Part shown: one piece after another, positions 25,072 through 36,590 of the stretch
How positions within the stretch are numbered: position 1 is the stretch's first letter
Layout: each line of letters starts with the position of its first letter
Assembly: GCA_026936325.1 (NCBI GenBank)
Contig: JAPTHN010000005.1
Location: forward strand, 60,689,514-60,753,513
DNA: 64,000 nt
Source: Platynereis dumerilii
Taxonomy: Eukaryota > Annelida > Polychaeta > Phyllodocida > Nereididae
Direction of reading: 5' to 3'
Translations under genes and position numbers: made by a program
The notes under the pieces: model-generated
Told to the model about the DNA's origin: nothing
What the model saw: the letters and a program-made list of their open reading frames with translations, nothing else
The model's database searches: none

Positions 25072-25255
25072 CAGGGGTGGATCCAGACAATTCTGGTGGG
25101 GGGTCTATCAGGCTGTCGCGTCGCGGAACGCATGATTTGCGACGTAACGCGACTGCTCACGGATAAAGTTAACCTGCAAAAATATATAAATTTTGGTCTG
25201 GTGGGGGGGGGGGGATGCATCCCCCCATCCCCCCCCCCCCCTGCGTCCGTCCCTG
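25072..25255. mobile_element. Short MITE, CAGGGG...CCCTG ends (copy 2)
   Basis: Second copy of the 22211 element in the same orientation. It starts CAGGGGTGGATCCAGACAAT and ends CTGCGTCCGTCCCTG. An expanded C-run before the right end accounts for most of the length difference. Confidence 0.7.
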
Positions 25256-26164
25256 CATGATGGCCTACTTATCCAGTCAATGGATCCATGATGAGTAACT
25301 TTAAGAAAAATTGCGTTTGTCCTGAATTAATCACAGATGGGGCTGCAACCATTCTCCGCCAGCACACTCCGCCTTGTGCATGCTGACAGCACCTAGAACT
25401 CACATGCAGGCTTCATGTGGCTTGAAGGGCCTGAATAGGATAGTTGTTGGATAATTCGATCATGCAGGCCAAATAATTATATTATAGATAAATTGAGCAT
25501 TGCAGTCAGTGGTATAAGCTGAAAAAGGCTAAGCAGGTTTCCTCCTGAGTGGCGAAGGGAACAAAGGGCAAGGCGTCGTGCAGGGGCATTCGCACAAACT
25601 CTCGCGAGCAGGAAATTGTAAAAATGAAAATGCTTAAAGGTATAGATGAAATAGGCCTGCGATATAAAGGGAAGCGGTACATGTAAATTACATAGCGAAA
25701 TAAGACACAAAAAATAGAAACAGAATGCAGTAGAGCATTTGTATCCATAGCTTTAGAAAATTAATTAAGAATTGCTAAATAGTATCAGTCCTCACGGAGA
25801 GGAAGCAGGGGGTGTGGCTATGAGCACCTCTATTAAATAAGTTTTAGGATTTACAAATTATTCAGGTCAAAAATAATTTGTCATTGACCGCGAGGTAGAG
25901 TTACGGAACCATAATTAGGCCTACATGTGCCACATAGTCGATGGAGGCAGGGGGTGCCCTCCATCCAACATTTTGGAAAACCAATTTCTCAAGGTGTTGT
26001 CCTCTTTTTTTTGGAAAATTGGGGCAACTTTTTTTAGGTAAGCCCCGCCCAAAATTGATTGACCTTCTGGGCCTATGCTGTGCCTAATATCACAATGATG
26101 AGCACTTTTACAAATAGGCCTCTGTGATCTTACATACATGTATATTGGCATTTTATTTCAGAAC

Positions 26165-26422
26165 ATGGAATCCCAAAAACTACACGGATTGGGTGGTAAG
26201 GCAAAAAACACCAAAAATATCGCATTGAAACCAAAGAAACCCTCCGCAGAAGAACTGTTGCTGTTATATAAGGAACAGAGTGCAGGGTTGAAGATAGCAA
26301 GAAAAGAGGTGATGAAGGTGTCGCCTGTGACCTCCAATTTTCGCAAGAGAGGAGGTTTAATGTCAGTCGAAGAGACCCTGACAGACATGGTGGAGGCTGT
26401 GCAATGCCATTCGGTGTTACAG
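26165..26422 (+). CDS. Unrecognised 182-aa protein, coding exon 1 of 2
   Basis: This is the first coding exon of a spliced host gene. The start codon follows a strong splice acceptor (TTTTATTTCAG, last base 26161), so an untranslated exon must lie upstream. The exon encodes 86 aa, beginning MESQKLHGLGGKAKNTKN, and ends after a complete codon at donor CAG|GTATTT (26423). Exon 2 opens in the same phase at 29249. The product would be 182 aa, basic at the N-terminus (many Lys), with no signal peptide, no membrane segment and few cysteines, so probably intracellular. A middle stretch (KPSAEELLLLYKEQSAGLKI) looks helical. I cannot name the family. The unbroken frames and matching phase-0 junction argue for a real gene. 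A longer in-frame start at 26138 is inside the probable intron and unlikely. Confidence 0.68.
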
Positions 26423-26528
26423 GTATTTACCATAGGGTGTTTTGAAGATATAATTACTGTTTTGTAAGATATAAATACAAACAACAAAAAATTCACAAGT
26501 AGACTCTGAAGTGCACATGAAGTCCATG

Positions 26529-28305
26529 GTGACGGAATGACAAAAATGAACATCATTTGTATCTTCTTCCTTTAAAAACACAAAAATAATGTGCAGAAGG
26601 GCTGATAAATATGCATATTTTGTTGAGACACACTTGACAGTTAACGTTTTTCCTGAATGCAAAATCATATAAAGGGCTGTAAAATATATATGATGCGTAT
26701 TCACTGCCGTGACGGAATGACAGTGAAATGGACATTAGAATATCATCATCTCAAATAATAAATTTTTACTGCTTATCTTATGTGTTTTTACCATACATTT
26801 TGGTTAATTTTCAAAGCACATATTCTTAGCTTGTCTCTCATTCAGAAATTGTGAAGTTTCAATAGTTTCTGTGTCAGAGCAATGAGATATACCCACCTGA
26901 GGTAGTGTGACGGAATAACAGTTGCCAGATCTAATTTGTGACGGAATGACAGGACCAGTAATACAAATAAAAACATGTATTATATTTTATATTATTGCAT
27001 CGGATATTCTTGTGACACACACCAAACTTGGTATACTTGTAGATTAGCTATAGTGGAACATATTCCAAAGTTAAAATTCAAACAATATATAAATTTGTAT
27101 ATATTGCTATATGTTTGAAATGTATCTGCTGCTGTGACGGAATTACAGTGAAAGAAAATATGTATTTTATTTGAATTTGTTGCACATATTCTTCCAATAC
27201 CTGTTTTTACCACATAGATTTGTATATTTTACAAAGTCTATAATGTGAGCTTGTCTGTCATTCAAAAATTGTGAACTTTTCAACAGTTTTTGTGTTGGTA
27301 TCAAGATGTACACCAGCCAAAGGCACTGTGACGGAATGACAGTTGCCATGACCTATCAGGTAATTGTGGCTTGACTAGCAAAATATTAATAGGAATAACC
27401 TTGCACTTGCAAAGGGACAAATAAGTAATGCAATTGCAATTACAAATATTTATAATCCAATGCATACATACACATGTACTAACTACTATTACATGTTGTG
27501 GAGTGACCACAAAATTTTGATGTCAATTCTGCTCAGTCAATTGTCAAAAATGTGAAATTTTGTTATCTGTTTATTGTTCAAATCTGTTCCACCAACCTCA
27601 TAAATGTATTTCATTATCAAACAATATATCATAGGAGGTTTCATTTATGTCATCATTAGTGGAATTTGCAATTATGTTTTACATATACAGTAGTTTTTCA
27701 ATTACTCTGTTTAGTATTGTGTCATTCCGTCACGGCCATAATGGCATCTCATTTGTTGTAGCTAGGCATACTAATTGACCACAAATTTGAAAAACCGAGA
27801 AAGAATACTTTTCTACTTTTGCCTCATTGTAGAATTTAGCTTTGATGCACCCCAAGTTTTGCATACTTCACAGAACAGCAAAAAGAAGGTTAACATTTTG
27901 GCAGAATTATATGATTGGAATATGTCATTCCGTCACACAAAATTGAGTTGTATTTAAATAAAGTTGCTGTCAGCTTTATTCATTAAATTTCGAATCAGAC
28001 ATTTCAGAAATAGTTTGCTAGAGCAATATTAGTTCATACACATGGCCATGAGAGATATGGACCACAGCAGGCCTATAATTTTCAGCTAGGGTGTCATTCC
28101 GTCACATTTTGTGTCATTCCGTCACAGCCAAAATGTCATTCCGTACAGGGAAGCTAGGAAGAAGAATGGACCACAAACTTAAACGAAACCAGCCTAAATA
28201 TTTTTCTGCTGTGGTCTTATTGTAGAATTTAACTTTTATACATCTCTAAACTTTACATGCTATACATGACAACAATAATAAGGTTATTATTGTGAAGGAA
28301 TGACA
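26529..28305. repeat. Intronic array of the 14-bp motif GTGACGGAATGACA, both orientations
   Basis: The motif occurs forward at 26529, 26709, 26907 (one change), 26938, 27134 (one change) and 27328. It occurs inverted at about 27720, 27923, 28092, 28112 and 28134 (variant), and as a forward variant (GTGAAGGAATGACA) at 28292. The DNA between motifs is also repeated but much more diverged. For example, 26711-26935 and 27136-27350 share CACATATTCTT, TGAGCTTGTCT and TCATTCA.AAATTGTGAA blocks, and the inverted half has its own repeat built around TTGTAGAATTTA. The whole lies inside the intron of the 182-aa gene. It could be an internally repeated transposon or satellite remnant. I do not recognise the family. 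Confidence 0.85.
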
Positions 28306-29248
28306 TGACTATAACTCATCCAGGACCCTTTTTGAAGTGGGAATAACTCATTATACTCCATGACACGGTTGAGAAAAATATTTAAAAATGATAAATCTTG
28401 TCATTTTGTACAAAATGATATGCTGAGTGACCATGAGAAGTGAAAATAACTTTAGTTATCCTTCATGGAAGATGATGTATCCATCCCCTTTTGCTGTTGT
28501 TCAGATTTTGGTGTGATGTCATGTACAATGTTGGCTCAAAAACAGGGGATCCCATTCTCCAAATTGATTAAAACTGCCCGAAGTCCGAAATATAGGTTTT
28601 TATCTATCATTTAACAACGGTTTCCATACAATTACTTATATTCAATATTTCATTGGTTTGTCCATATTTCTGTGGATTTCATGAGCAGTGGTTTGCTGAA
28701 GGTACATGAAATTTTCAGATCTTCTAAAATGACTGGGTGTTATACCAGCCTCTTACATGATTCATGGACGTGAGGCTTACATAATTTATTGCAACTTGAT
28801 TCTTCACCTGCCCATTTAAAACATTTTCAAATCAACATAAAATTGTGACTTCCCTTTATAATATATACTTACATAAATGTAAACTACAAAAAACGTTTGG
28901 TGCAAAAAACCCTTTGGTATCTACAGGCTACATCACCAACAGAAGTACTGCAGTTAGGGTTCATTGTGTCGTATACTTTTCCATGATATAATTTCATTAT
29001 ACATTTTAGCTTTTCCATCCTTGTGTGATCAGTAAAGGCCTTGTTCTACTGTATGAACGGTTGGTTTTGCACCGATTCCATGTAGGCCTACACTGTTTGT
29101 AACTGTCGATTGCATAGCATCGAAGCGCACTTTTTATAAATACATCTTTTGTTTGCCGAACCACATAAGTTTGAAATATAAGTTTGAATTTCAAACAAAA
29201 CATAACAACAGTGGGCAAGAAAATTGATTAAATTTTATTCTTGTTCAG
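28306..29248 (+). other. Rest of the intron, nothing recognised
   Basis: AT-rich sequence between the motif array and the exon-2 acceptor. No repeat family, RNA or open frame that I can support. Confidence 0.5.
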
Positions 29249-29539
29249 GACTTGAGACGAAGAATAACCTCCATCCCAATGCCCGGACGACCAGAGGAAG
29301 CCATTCAGAGAGAGACCAACACTGACATTTTGGGATTGGAATTAAAACTTAGATTGGGCTACATATCTCCTCAAGTGTCCACCACCTACTACAAGAACAA
29401 AAAAGCCAAAATAACCGAGAGTTATGAATTGCTGAGAGAAATCCCCATTTACGACATTGATGGGTGCAGAAGTGAAAACAACGCTGATAGCGGATACCCC
29501 AAACTGGAATCTGTTATGGTCGTCAGAAGGTGGCCGTGA
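29249..29539 (+). CDS. Unrecognised 182-aa protein, coding exon 2 of 2
   Basis: Opens at acceptor TTCTTGTTCAG|GAC in phase 0 and ends at a TGA at 29537-29539, coding for 96 residues. It begins DLRRRITSIPMPGRPEEAIQ, followed by a GLELKLRLGYISPQ segment, then a polar Tyr- and Lys-rich stretch (TTYYKNKKAKITESYELL) and a C-terminus with VMVVRRWP. The intron before it is 2826 bp. A GATGATGTG-type simple repeat (about 29550-29602) follows in the 3' UTR. No canonical AATAAA was found close by. The function is unknown. Confidence 0.68.
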   Translation, partial: DLRRRITSIPMPGRPEEAIQRETNTDILGLELKLRLGYISPQVSTTYYKNKKAKITESYELLREIPIYDIDGCRSENNADSGYPKLESVMVVRRWP

Positions 29540-29897
29540 TTATGATCTAATGATGGTGTGGAGATGATGTGGTGATGATGATGTGATGATGTGATGATGA
29601 TTCAGTGGTGCCTTGAATTTTTTTCGCAATTGAACTGTGCCAACTGCAAAGTTGGCAATTTGAATTGGCTTTCTGAGTTTAGCCCACATGTACACATTAA
29701 TGAAATTTTGAAAGTCAGTTGTGTTTCACTACGTGAATTTATTGTGCTTATTTGGCTGTTCTTGAGAAATAGACTTTAAAATATAATATTTTTGTTGATA
29801 TAGCCGTGTCTTCATTCAACTTATCAGAGCCATTCAGAGGCCTCAATTTCCTGTAGGATGTCAAATGACTGCTCTTGTATAAGTTAGTGGTCAAGTT

Positions 29898-30060
29898 CAG
29901 TGCTTTTCCTAGGATCAAATTGCAATTAGCCACAAAGGCCAATTTTGAGTGAAATGCATGCATGTGTGGCTAATCTGCATGCAAAATATGAAATTTTCAT
30001 TAGCCACCTGGCGGATGCATTACTCAATGCTAATGTGGCTTATGGCTAGGAAAAGCACTG
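29898..30060. mobile_element. 163-bp MITE with perfect 15-bp inverted ends
   Basis: Starts CAGTGCTTTTCCTAG and ends CTAGGAAAAGCACTG, exact inverses. The flanks CAAGTT and CTAGTT are similar but not identical. The interior has paired GCATGCAT and TTAGCCAC/GTGGCTAA blocks. Probably hAT-like, class not certain. Confidence 0.75.
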
Positions 30061-30141
30061 CTAGTTGTAAGTTGGTTTACAATAGAAGTAGAAACCTGCT
30101 CTGCTGAGTGTCCTGTCTTCGAAGATATATTTATTGGCATA

Positions 30142-30312
30142 CCACAGAACAGGTTAAAGTTGGCTCGCAAGGGGAAAGTTGGCCGCTTAATTCATTGCAT
30201 TGAATGGCAGACATGTAAATTTTCCTCACAGGTTTCTTTAGGAAAGTTGGCCATCTGTGTCAGTGAGGCAGACAACTTTCCCCCGGTTAGCCAACTTTAC
30301 TCCGTTCTATGG
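30142..30312. mobile_element. 171-bp hairpin MITE, TA flanks
   Basis: The left end CCACAGAACAGGTTAAAGTT and the inverted right end CCATAGAACGGAGTAAAGTT pair over about 40 bp, including GGGGAAAGTTG. TA lies on each side (30140-30141 and 30313-30314). It is 81 bp downstream of the previous MITE. Confidence 0.75.
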
Positions 30313-31859
30313 TACTTCATTTATCCACTCTGTCGATCAAGTGTGTAGCCTTGCACCTTTCACTGCAATTATTGTGTTGCCTGTCATTTTCTCCTGCAGC
30401 TTATTTCTTCCATCAATAAATGTGAAATCAGCATATTTTGTGCACATAAAAACCAATCATCTCAGAGAGGTGACTGAACCACAAAAAGACTAAACCACAA
30501 GCTAAGCAATTTCCTAAGCTTTAGTATTTACCGAACTAATTTGTCAAGAGGCAGTCAAGGACATTACATTATGGTTGATGGAAACTTGCTTTATACTTGC
30601 AGAGAAGTGGTAATTAGCAGTCAATTTGCAATGTTGCGTTTCAGGCTAGCATACATTTTGATCGAATGTTCTCAAAGCGTTGAAGTAGTAATGTGAGATG
30701 TCTCCAAAAGACAACCTGACTAAAGAAATCCAAAATAGAAATCAATGCCATTATGGTTTATTTCATTACTTGGCAATGGTCAGTGATGTTTAGTCAATGC
30801 CAGGACATCGGAGACAGATCTTGACCGATGCCTGAGTTTCCGAGACCTTGGCCGTGGCCATTGAATTGTGGCCTCGAGGCTGGCCTCAACATTAGGCTGG
30901 TTCCCAGGCTCCAACACTGGCTCAAAGACACACTGAGGTGAGGCCAAGGATTTGTTATCCGAGACAGCACAAAGGCTGAGGCGTTAAAATATGGGTCCGA
31001 GGTCCGCCGCAAGGATGGCCTCGAGACCTCCATGGCTGCTTGCCGTACATCTACTCATTCGACTGTGAAAGAGCAGTCTGACGAGGGTGAGAGATACTTT
31101 CGACAAGCAAACTTACCATCTTTGCACCGCTGATTGCCCAGTTTCTTATAAAGAAAGAAAAGGACAGACTGATGTCCCACTCAGTCAGTTTCTTATATCA
31201 TCTCTGATCTGGTGCCTCAGGAACTGTATGTATCCTGACATTTACCATAAACAAAGTGGCATAAATGACATTTTCTGGTTGGCTAGACAGGTAACACATA
31301 TTATGTACGTAATTGCCAAAGCAGTAGGAAGTTTCTGCGATGTCACTCGTCTGTCATGTTGTGATGTCATAATGTGATTTAGCCTACGTGATTCTCGATC
31401 AATGCTAAAAGATTGGATATAATATAGCCATTACATTAGGTAAATTCGTATATAAATAATGTGTGTGTTCCCTCTCTTTTTACCATATTATTTTTCCTTG
31501 TAAAGTGTGTTTGAATAATTTATTTTTTCTTTGCTATAGGGAGAGGGAGGGTTGACTTAATTAGCATTCTGGTCTTCCAGATGCCGGTTTTGGTGTTTGA
31601 TTCCATTTTTGGCATGGGTCATGGGTCGTCCCATTCAAAATCTTGAGATTTTGACATGGTATCGGGAGAATTGGTCTAAAATAAACAATTCTTATCTAAA
31701 TTTGATGAAATTTTGGATTTGGGTAGCCTATATATTTAACTGCTGACGGCACTACTTTTGAAAGCAATTTCACAAATATTTCCATGGTAAAAATTACTTT
31801 TAAATCAAAGAAATTTGAGAAAAAGGTGAGTGAAAGCCATCAGCCTCACTTTGGTGTGT

Positions 31860-31990
31860 GATGTCACCATTGTGACGTTACCACAATCACCTGTGACATC
31901 ATAAACGTTTGTTATGACATCGCCCTCTCTCAGCCAATGAGAGGGAGCCATTTCTTCAATGTATAAGGATGAAAATCACTTCTTCAGTTT
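31860..31990 (+). promoter_or_regulatory. Promoter-like cluster: CRE-like sites, CCAAT, TATA, initiator
   Basis: Several TGACGT/TGACATCA-type sites lie between 31860 and 31920. They are followed by CCAAT (31934-31938), TATAAG (31962-31967) and a TCAGTTT initiator-like word at about 31984, at spacings typical of a core promoter. No gene was recognised immediately downstream (32000-32850). Confidence 0.35.
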
Positions 31991-32309
31991 CAGAGGAAGA
32001 TTAAACATTTATTCCACGGACTATTTGCGACAAAATAAGGTGCAGTCAGCAGCAAAACATGTGTACTTTCACAATGTATCAATAATTCATTAGAAAACTG
32101 ATGGGAAAAGAGTGAAAATTTAGTTCTCCCACATCATGTCCTTCAAATCTCATGATTTTCCAATGGGAGGATTCATGACCCCTGTCCCCAGGGGTCCAGG
32201 GCTAATGAGCACGCAGACGTCGTTTCGGCATTCGCAAGCCCGCATAAATGTCATTTCCGCTTTCCCAGGCCCATCCATTTCAGTGATCGAGGGGGGACGG
32301 GCCCCTTAG

Positions 32310-32333
32310 GACCCCCCCTCCTGGATTCGCCAC
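32310..32333. mobile_element. Solo right end of a hAT-like MITE
   Basis: CCTGGATTCGCCACTG after a CCCCCC-rich stretch resembles the right ends at 24569 and 23931. No matching left end or target duplication was found. Confidence 0.4.
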
Positions 32334-32819
32334 TGATAATTACTGTTAATCAAGACATACAGCAAGGGAAAGATGAGTGATCACATTTACTCACAAAGAA
32401 ACGTTTGACATCAGTGAAGAGTCATTTCAGTATTCTCATGGTGTGATGAGTTAGATGATTTATTCAATGACACATTCTTCAACATTATAATTATGAAGAA
32501 AGTTTATGACTTACAAAATATAGTTTTTCAAAAGTATGTCTGTCACCATGGAAAGTATATTCTTGGTATGACGTAAGTGGAAGCGTCATGCAGTGAAGTG
32601 GCTGCTTCACAATGCTGCTAATTACCGCTTTTCTGTTGCAGCACAAAACCAATTAGCTTCCAGCATAATGTAAAGTTCTTGAACGACTGTTGACAAACTT
32701 CCTGGTAAATACGTTACTTAATGAGGTATTTTAGCTTCATGTAGTTCAGTCCTTTAGCTACTCAGTCATCTCTTCGGGTTGATTGCTTCTCTGTGTTTCG
32801 TAAAGTTCTGATCATACTA

Positions 32820-33240
32820 ATAATGATAATAATATAATATCTAGTATGATTTATATATGAGTTCCCCCGTGGCCTAATTGGTAAGTGCGCTTGTCAACTG
32901 GCTTTGAGGGTGTGGGTTCAAATCTCAGCCCGGGTACTCACTTTAGTCCGAGCCCATGGGACTTTAAATGGAGGCAGGTTGTATCCAGTATTCTATGCTG
33001 GGGCAACTGAAAGACCCTGGGCATCCCTGAATTAATAGGGTATGTGCCAGACTCTCAGTCTTCTCATCTCATCATCATACGGCGGTCGCCTGCCTCGATA
33101 TAGCCCACTAAGGTGCTGCAGAGGCGTAAAACACAAAGAAACAAACAAACAAAGTATGATTTGTATAGCGCCCATTCCAGTTAAGTCTTCTCAATGACCC
33201 TCACCACACTGAACGGCGATCACTGATAGCCTCTGGGCAT
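32820..33240 (-). mobile_element. CR1/L2-like LINE 3' end fragment, interrupted by the SINE
   Basis: AATAATAT-rich sequence to 32856, continuing after the SINE as TTGTATAGCGCCCATTCCAG. It resembles the 3' end of the LINE at 10796 (TATATAGCGCCAATTCCAG). The fragment fades out by about 33240. Confidence 0.5.
32857..33152 (+). mobile_element. tRNA-derived SINE (family A), copy 1
   Basis: A tRNA-like head (from 32861) has an A box TGGCCTAATTGG and a B box GGGTTCAAATCTC. A body shared with the copy at 40099 follows, then a 3' tail TAGCCCACTAAGGTGCTGCA...GGCGTAAAAC ending in ACAAA repeats. It is flanked by AGTATGATTTATAT (32843-32856) and AGTATGATTTGTAT (33153-33166), a 14-bp target duplication with one difference. 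The tail matches the end of the ORF1-only LINE at 48800. Confidence 0.88.
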
Positions 33241-35722
33241 GGCCGGAGCGGGTTCAAACCCAGAAGGTAGGCATGCCAACCACAATTATTTTATAGACAT
33301 AATCAATCTGCATATATATAAAGCTGACATTCTATAACTTTACCACTGATTAATTTGGTAAAAAATTTGGACCCAGTAAAAAATACTTGTGTTATTTTTG
33401 CAAGTGGATATGGGTATAGATAATTCCTATTTTGAAAGTGCCATTATCAATGAAACATTACGCTTTTATAACTAGTCCATCCCCCAAGACTCATAAAGGG
33501 CCTGTAAATGCATTTTCGTTGCACCCCCCGGTTTCGCCCACTTTCTTTACACCATTTTGTAGCAAATTTTGTGTAGATTTCATTTTTGATAGTGTCTAAG
33601 ATGAAATCCTGCCGAAAATTGGTGAAATTTTGCAAAATAATGAAAGTTTTTTTTGTTGCCAAAGAGATCCTTACAAGCTATTTTGATGGATTAGTGACAT
33701 GACATAGACATGCTTTACAGCTATAAAATTTGGCATCCCAGTTTGATTGACATCTGGAATAATAGTGAAAATAATAAAAATCCAAGATGGCCAAAAAAAT
33801 CCAAGATGGCCGCCAAAATTCAAAATGGCAGCCAGTAGATGGAAGAATGTAAATACGAGAGCCACGTTTTTCTTACTCTAACATTAAATAAGATCCATTC
33901 TGAGACAGAATGAACCAGACTGGTTATCATTTGAACTGTCTATCACATTTATTGTTATTTACAGCAAAAATTATGGTTACCCTGACTACCAAAAGTATGA
34001 AAATAAGGCCCTAGATTGAGTTTAAAACAATGCATGACAAAATTTCATACTTTATCACATTTTCTGATTTGTAATGATTCATATGTGTACTTTGTTAAGA
34101 AGCTTGACTTTTAAATTGACTTCCAATTGACTTCCAAATTTTTCAAGAATTTTAAACCAATTATTCACAAAAACAAAAGTTCAGGCTTTATTGTGTTTAT
34201 GGCAGCCATTTTGGAAAATTTCCAATTGCCTTTTTGGTCTTATTTCTGGTTCTTATAGGGCTAGAATAGTGATTTTTGGATCAAAACATATGTTTTCTTG
34301 TGTGTGGAATTCATTAAGATAGGTTCTGCAACAATATAGCTGATAAAAATGCTGTTTACCTGCACTTTTCTGAAGCAAGAGAAGCTTGAAGAGTGCTAAT
34401 CTTAAAATTTTACCTTTGCATACTGCAAGACTGGCAAATTACCGCACTGTCTCACCTCAACCATCCTGATGTCTTTGAAATTCCTTTGTTTATAATCCAA
34501 CAAATAATAATAAATAGTGGAGAATATTCCCACTCAGACGAACGCCCTGCCCTGTATAGCCCCATTATCTTGTGGGAACTGTTGGAGTACCAAGCTTTCA
34601 GCAGAAAACGCAAATCCTTGTTATGGAAAAACGAAACCCTCAAATTACGAGTAACTATGAAGAAGAGAAGTTGTAATTTTGAACCCTTTCCTCGGCTGAG
34701 CATTTAGCTCAAATAAGGAACATGAAAATTAAATGTCAAAAGTTAGATATAATTTGATGGAGAATGGTGGGGATGCATCCCCTCCAGAAATTTCTCTGAG
34801 AAGGAATGAAACCAGGAAACCCTGGAAAAGGACCAACACGAATGAAAGTTCACTTAGTTCCCAGCAATCCTGTTCCCCCTTAGAAAAAATAATCATCATA
34901 ACTTCATAAGGCCTGTCAACTTCAAGAAAGAACTAAAAGTTGTTCGTAAATAGGGCATTTGACATAAAATCATCAGCAACACATCCATTAAATAAGTATG
35001 AATAGCGCTACACAGTGGAACTGCTGTGGATTCAGAGCCAGATCTAATCTTGATGAAATCACCATTTTAGCTGCAGATCTCCATCCTAATATCTGATGTC
35101 TCTGAGAAACTATCAAGTTTGTAACATCCGTGGAAATTTTGTCCATGGTGGAGCCACCACAGGTGTCTACTCCATCCTGGTAAGAGAGAGAATTACCAAT
35201 TTGTGTGTCAATATTACTACAGGGGAACGAGAAGTGCAATGAAAGGATCATTTGATTTTTGGCTCAAGTGTTCTTGTGACAAGTGATTTTTCCATGCACC
35301 ATTGAGCACGAAGTGTGAATATTTGTCAATGTGAAGACAACAATCAATTAGGAGTTTTCATTTGACAATAAAGAGGTGGTCAAGTTCAACAAAGCAAAAA
35401 TGACACACCTAGTTGATCACAGTTAGACAATGTACCAGTCCCACATTGTCAGACAGTGCACTGTCTCCAGTCCAGTAAAAATTACAAATACTATAATATG
35501 AAATACTAGATTTACCCATGATAAAAGGCAGGACGATAGTGCAGTGCTACGTACACTGCAACCCGCTGCCTGCACATTATAAAAGAAAAGTAGATGCCGT
35601 TAAACACAATGGTGAAAGGGCACACTGTTGTATTGAGGTAATATGACACAGATTCGATGAGTAGAAGTCGGTGAGCCACTATGCACTATTGAGGTTGGCT
35701 GGCTATGGTGTGTGTGGATGTT

Positions 35723-35734
35723 TTTGGCGGGAAA
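35723..35734 (+). promoter_or_regulatory. E2F consensus-like site TTTGGCGGGAAA
   Basis: An exact match to the textbook E2F site, in a locally GC-richer patch (about 35520-35800) of the 6-kb element. No attached gene was recognised. It may be chance. Confidence 0.25.
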
Positions 35735-36204
35735 ATGGAGACGGTGGCGCCAGTCCCTGGCGATGTCATAAGCCGAACTACTGAGCAGATTCATGCGCCC
35801 CTGGTGGCAGAGGACAGTTGCCTTAGAAAAACGTAAATAAGACAGCAGTGGAACTGCTTTCTGCTGTTATCAGGATGAGAGGATAGAATAATAAAGATAG
35901 GTGGATAGTTCAGGTATGTGTGAGGGGTGGGAAATGCGTTTTTAGGTGTGCCAGGAGTGAGCATGTCACCCATGATTTTTGCATCTTATACCCGGCAGGG
36001 ATACCCGGCAGGGATTATTAGATTTATACAAGTATTTTTTCTCTAATATATATAGTTGTCATCAGCGTCATCAACTGACAGCATATACATTTGAATGAAT
36101 CTATATGAATCCAGCAATCATTATCTCTCTACAATGCTATTACTCGCTTCATCTATCTATTGATATCTCTATAACTATCCCTCTATCTCTCTCTCTCTAC
36201 TGGT

Positions 36205-36590
36205 AGCATTCTGGGCTGCCAATTGCTGGGTCGATTATATATGATAGTTCAAATGCAGCCCTTGCCCGGTCACCTGAGCTTTGTTGGATGGCTGTTCAAT
36301 CATCCTTTGCCTCATTGCCATAAAGGGTGTCTGTCCTAATTATGTGCATAAATACAAGACAGAAAGCCCCAATCATCCGTCCATCATAGCATACTGCATT
36401 GGCTTTGATTCTAGCTTGCCAGGTAACCTGGACACATACTGCCATGCAGTTGTCTTGGAAGGATGTTTGGACGCTACACTAATGTGTATGTCGGGCAGCA
36501 CTTTCAACCATCTATTGCCTCATTGCAAAGTGCGTAAATACAGGATTGAAAGTCCCAATCATCCATCCATCCATCTCTCATCTCCCTGTC
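36205..36590 (+). mobile_element. tRNA-Gly-like SINE (family B), partly duplicated
   Basis: TGGTAGCATTCTGGGCTGCC and GTTCAAATGCAGCCC are followed by a TCAATCATCCTTTGCCTCAT body and an AATACAAGACAGAAAG...CCCAATCATCC tail. The body and tail recur immediately (about 36470-36580: TTGCCTCATTGC...ATACAGGATTGAAAG...CCCAATCATCC). Two 3' halves are therefore in tandem. Confidence 0.65.

Larger units (their letters stand above)
24577..26161. other. Region upstream of the 26165 gene; candidate 5' elements
   Basis: Holds a perfect CRE palindrome (24890-24897), a possible untranslated exon ending AGAACAG|GTATTC near 24990, and a MITE (25072-25255). The remainder is unrecognised. Confidence 0.4.
29540..32850. 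other. Region after the 182-aa gene, no recognised gene
   Basis: Holds the two MITEs at 29898 and 30142, a GC-rich patch rich in GAGGCC/GGCCTC words (about 30790-31040), the promoter-like patch at 31860-31990 and a hAT-like solo end at 32310-32333. No reading frame here has supporting features. Confidence 0.5.

Noticed and set aside
26158-26556. 132-aa minus-strand open frame
   Set aside because: Antisense to exon 1 of the 182-aa gene, which has proper splice sites.
30794-31033. Minus-strand frame in a GC-rich patch
   Set aside because: The patch is dominated by repeated GAGGCC/GGCCTC words. The frame shows no domain.
32861-32945. Possible tRNA gene
   Set aside because: A and B boxes are present, but the arms do not pair properly and the sequence continues into a SINE body with target duplication.
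34393-34707. 104-aa plus-strand open frame inside the 6-kb element
   Set aside because: No transposase motif, an equally open antisense frame, and no other support.
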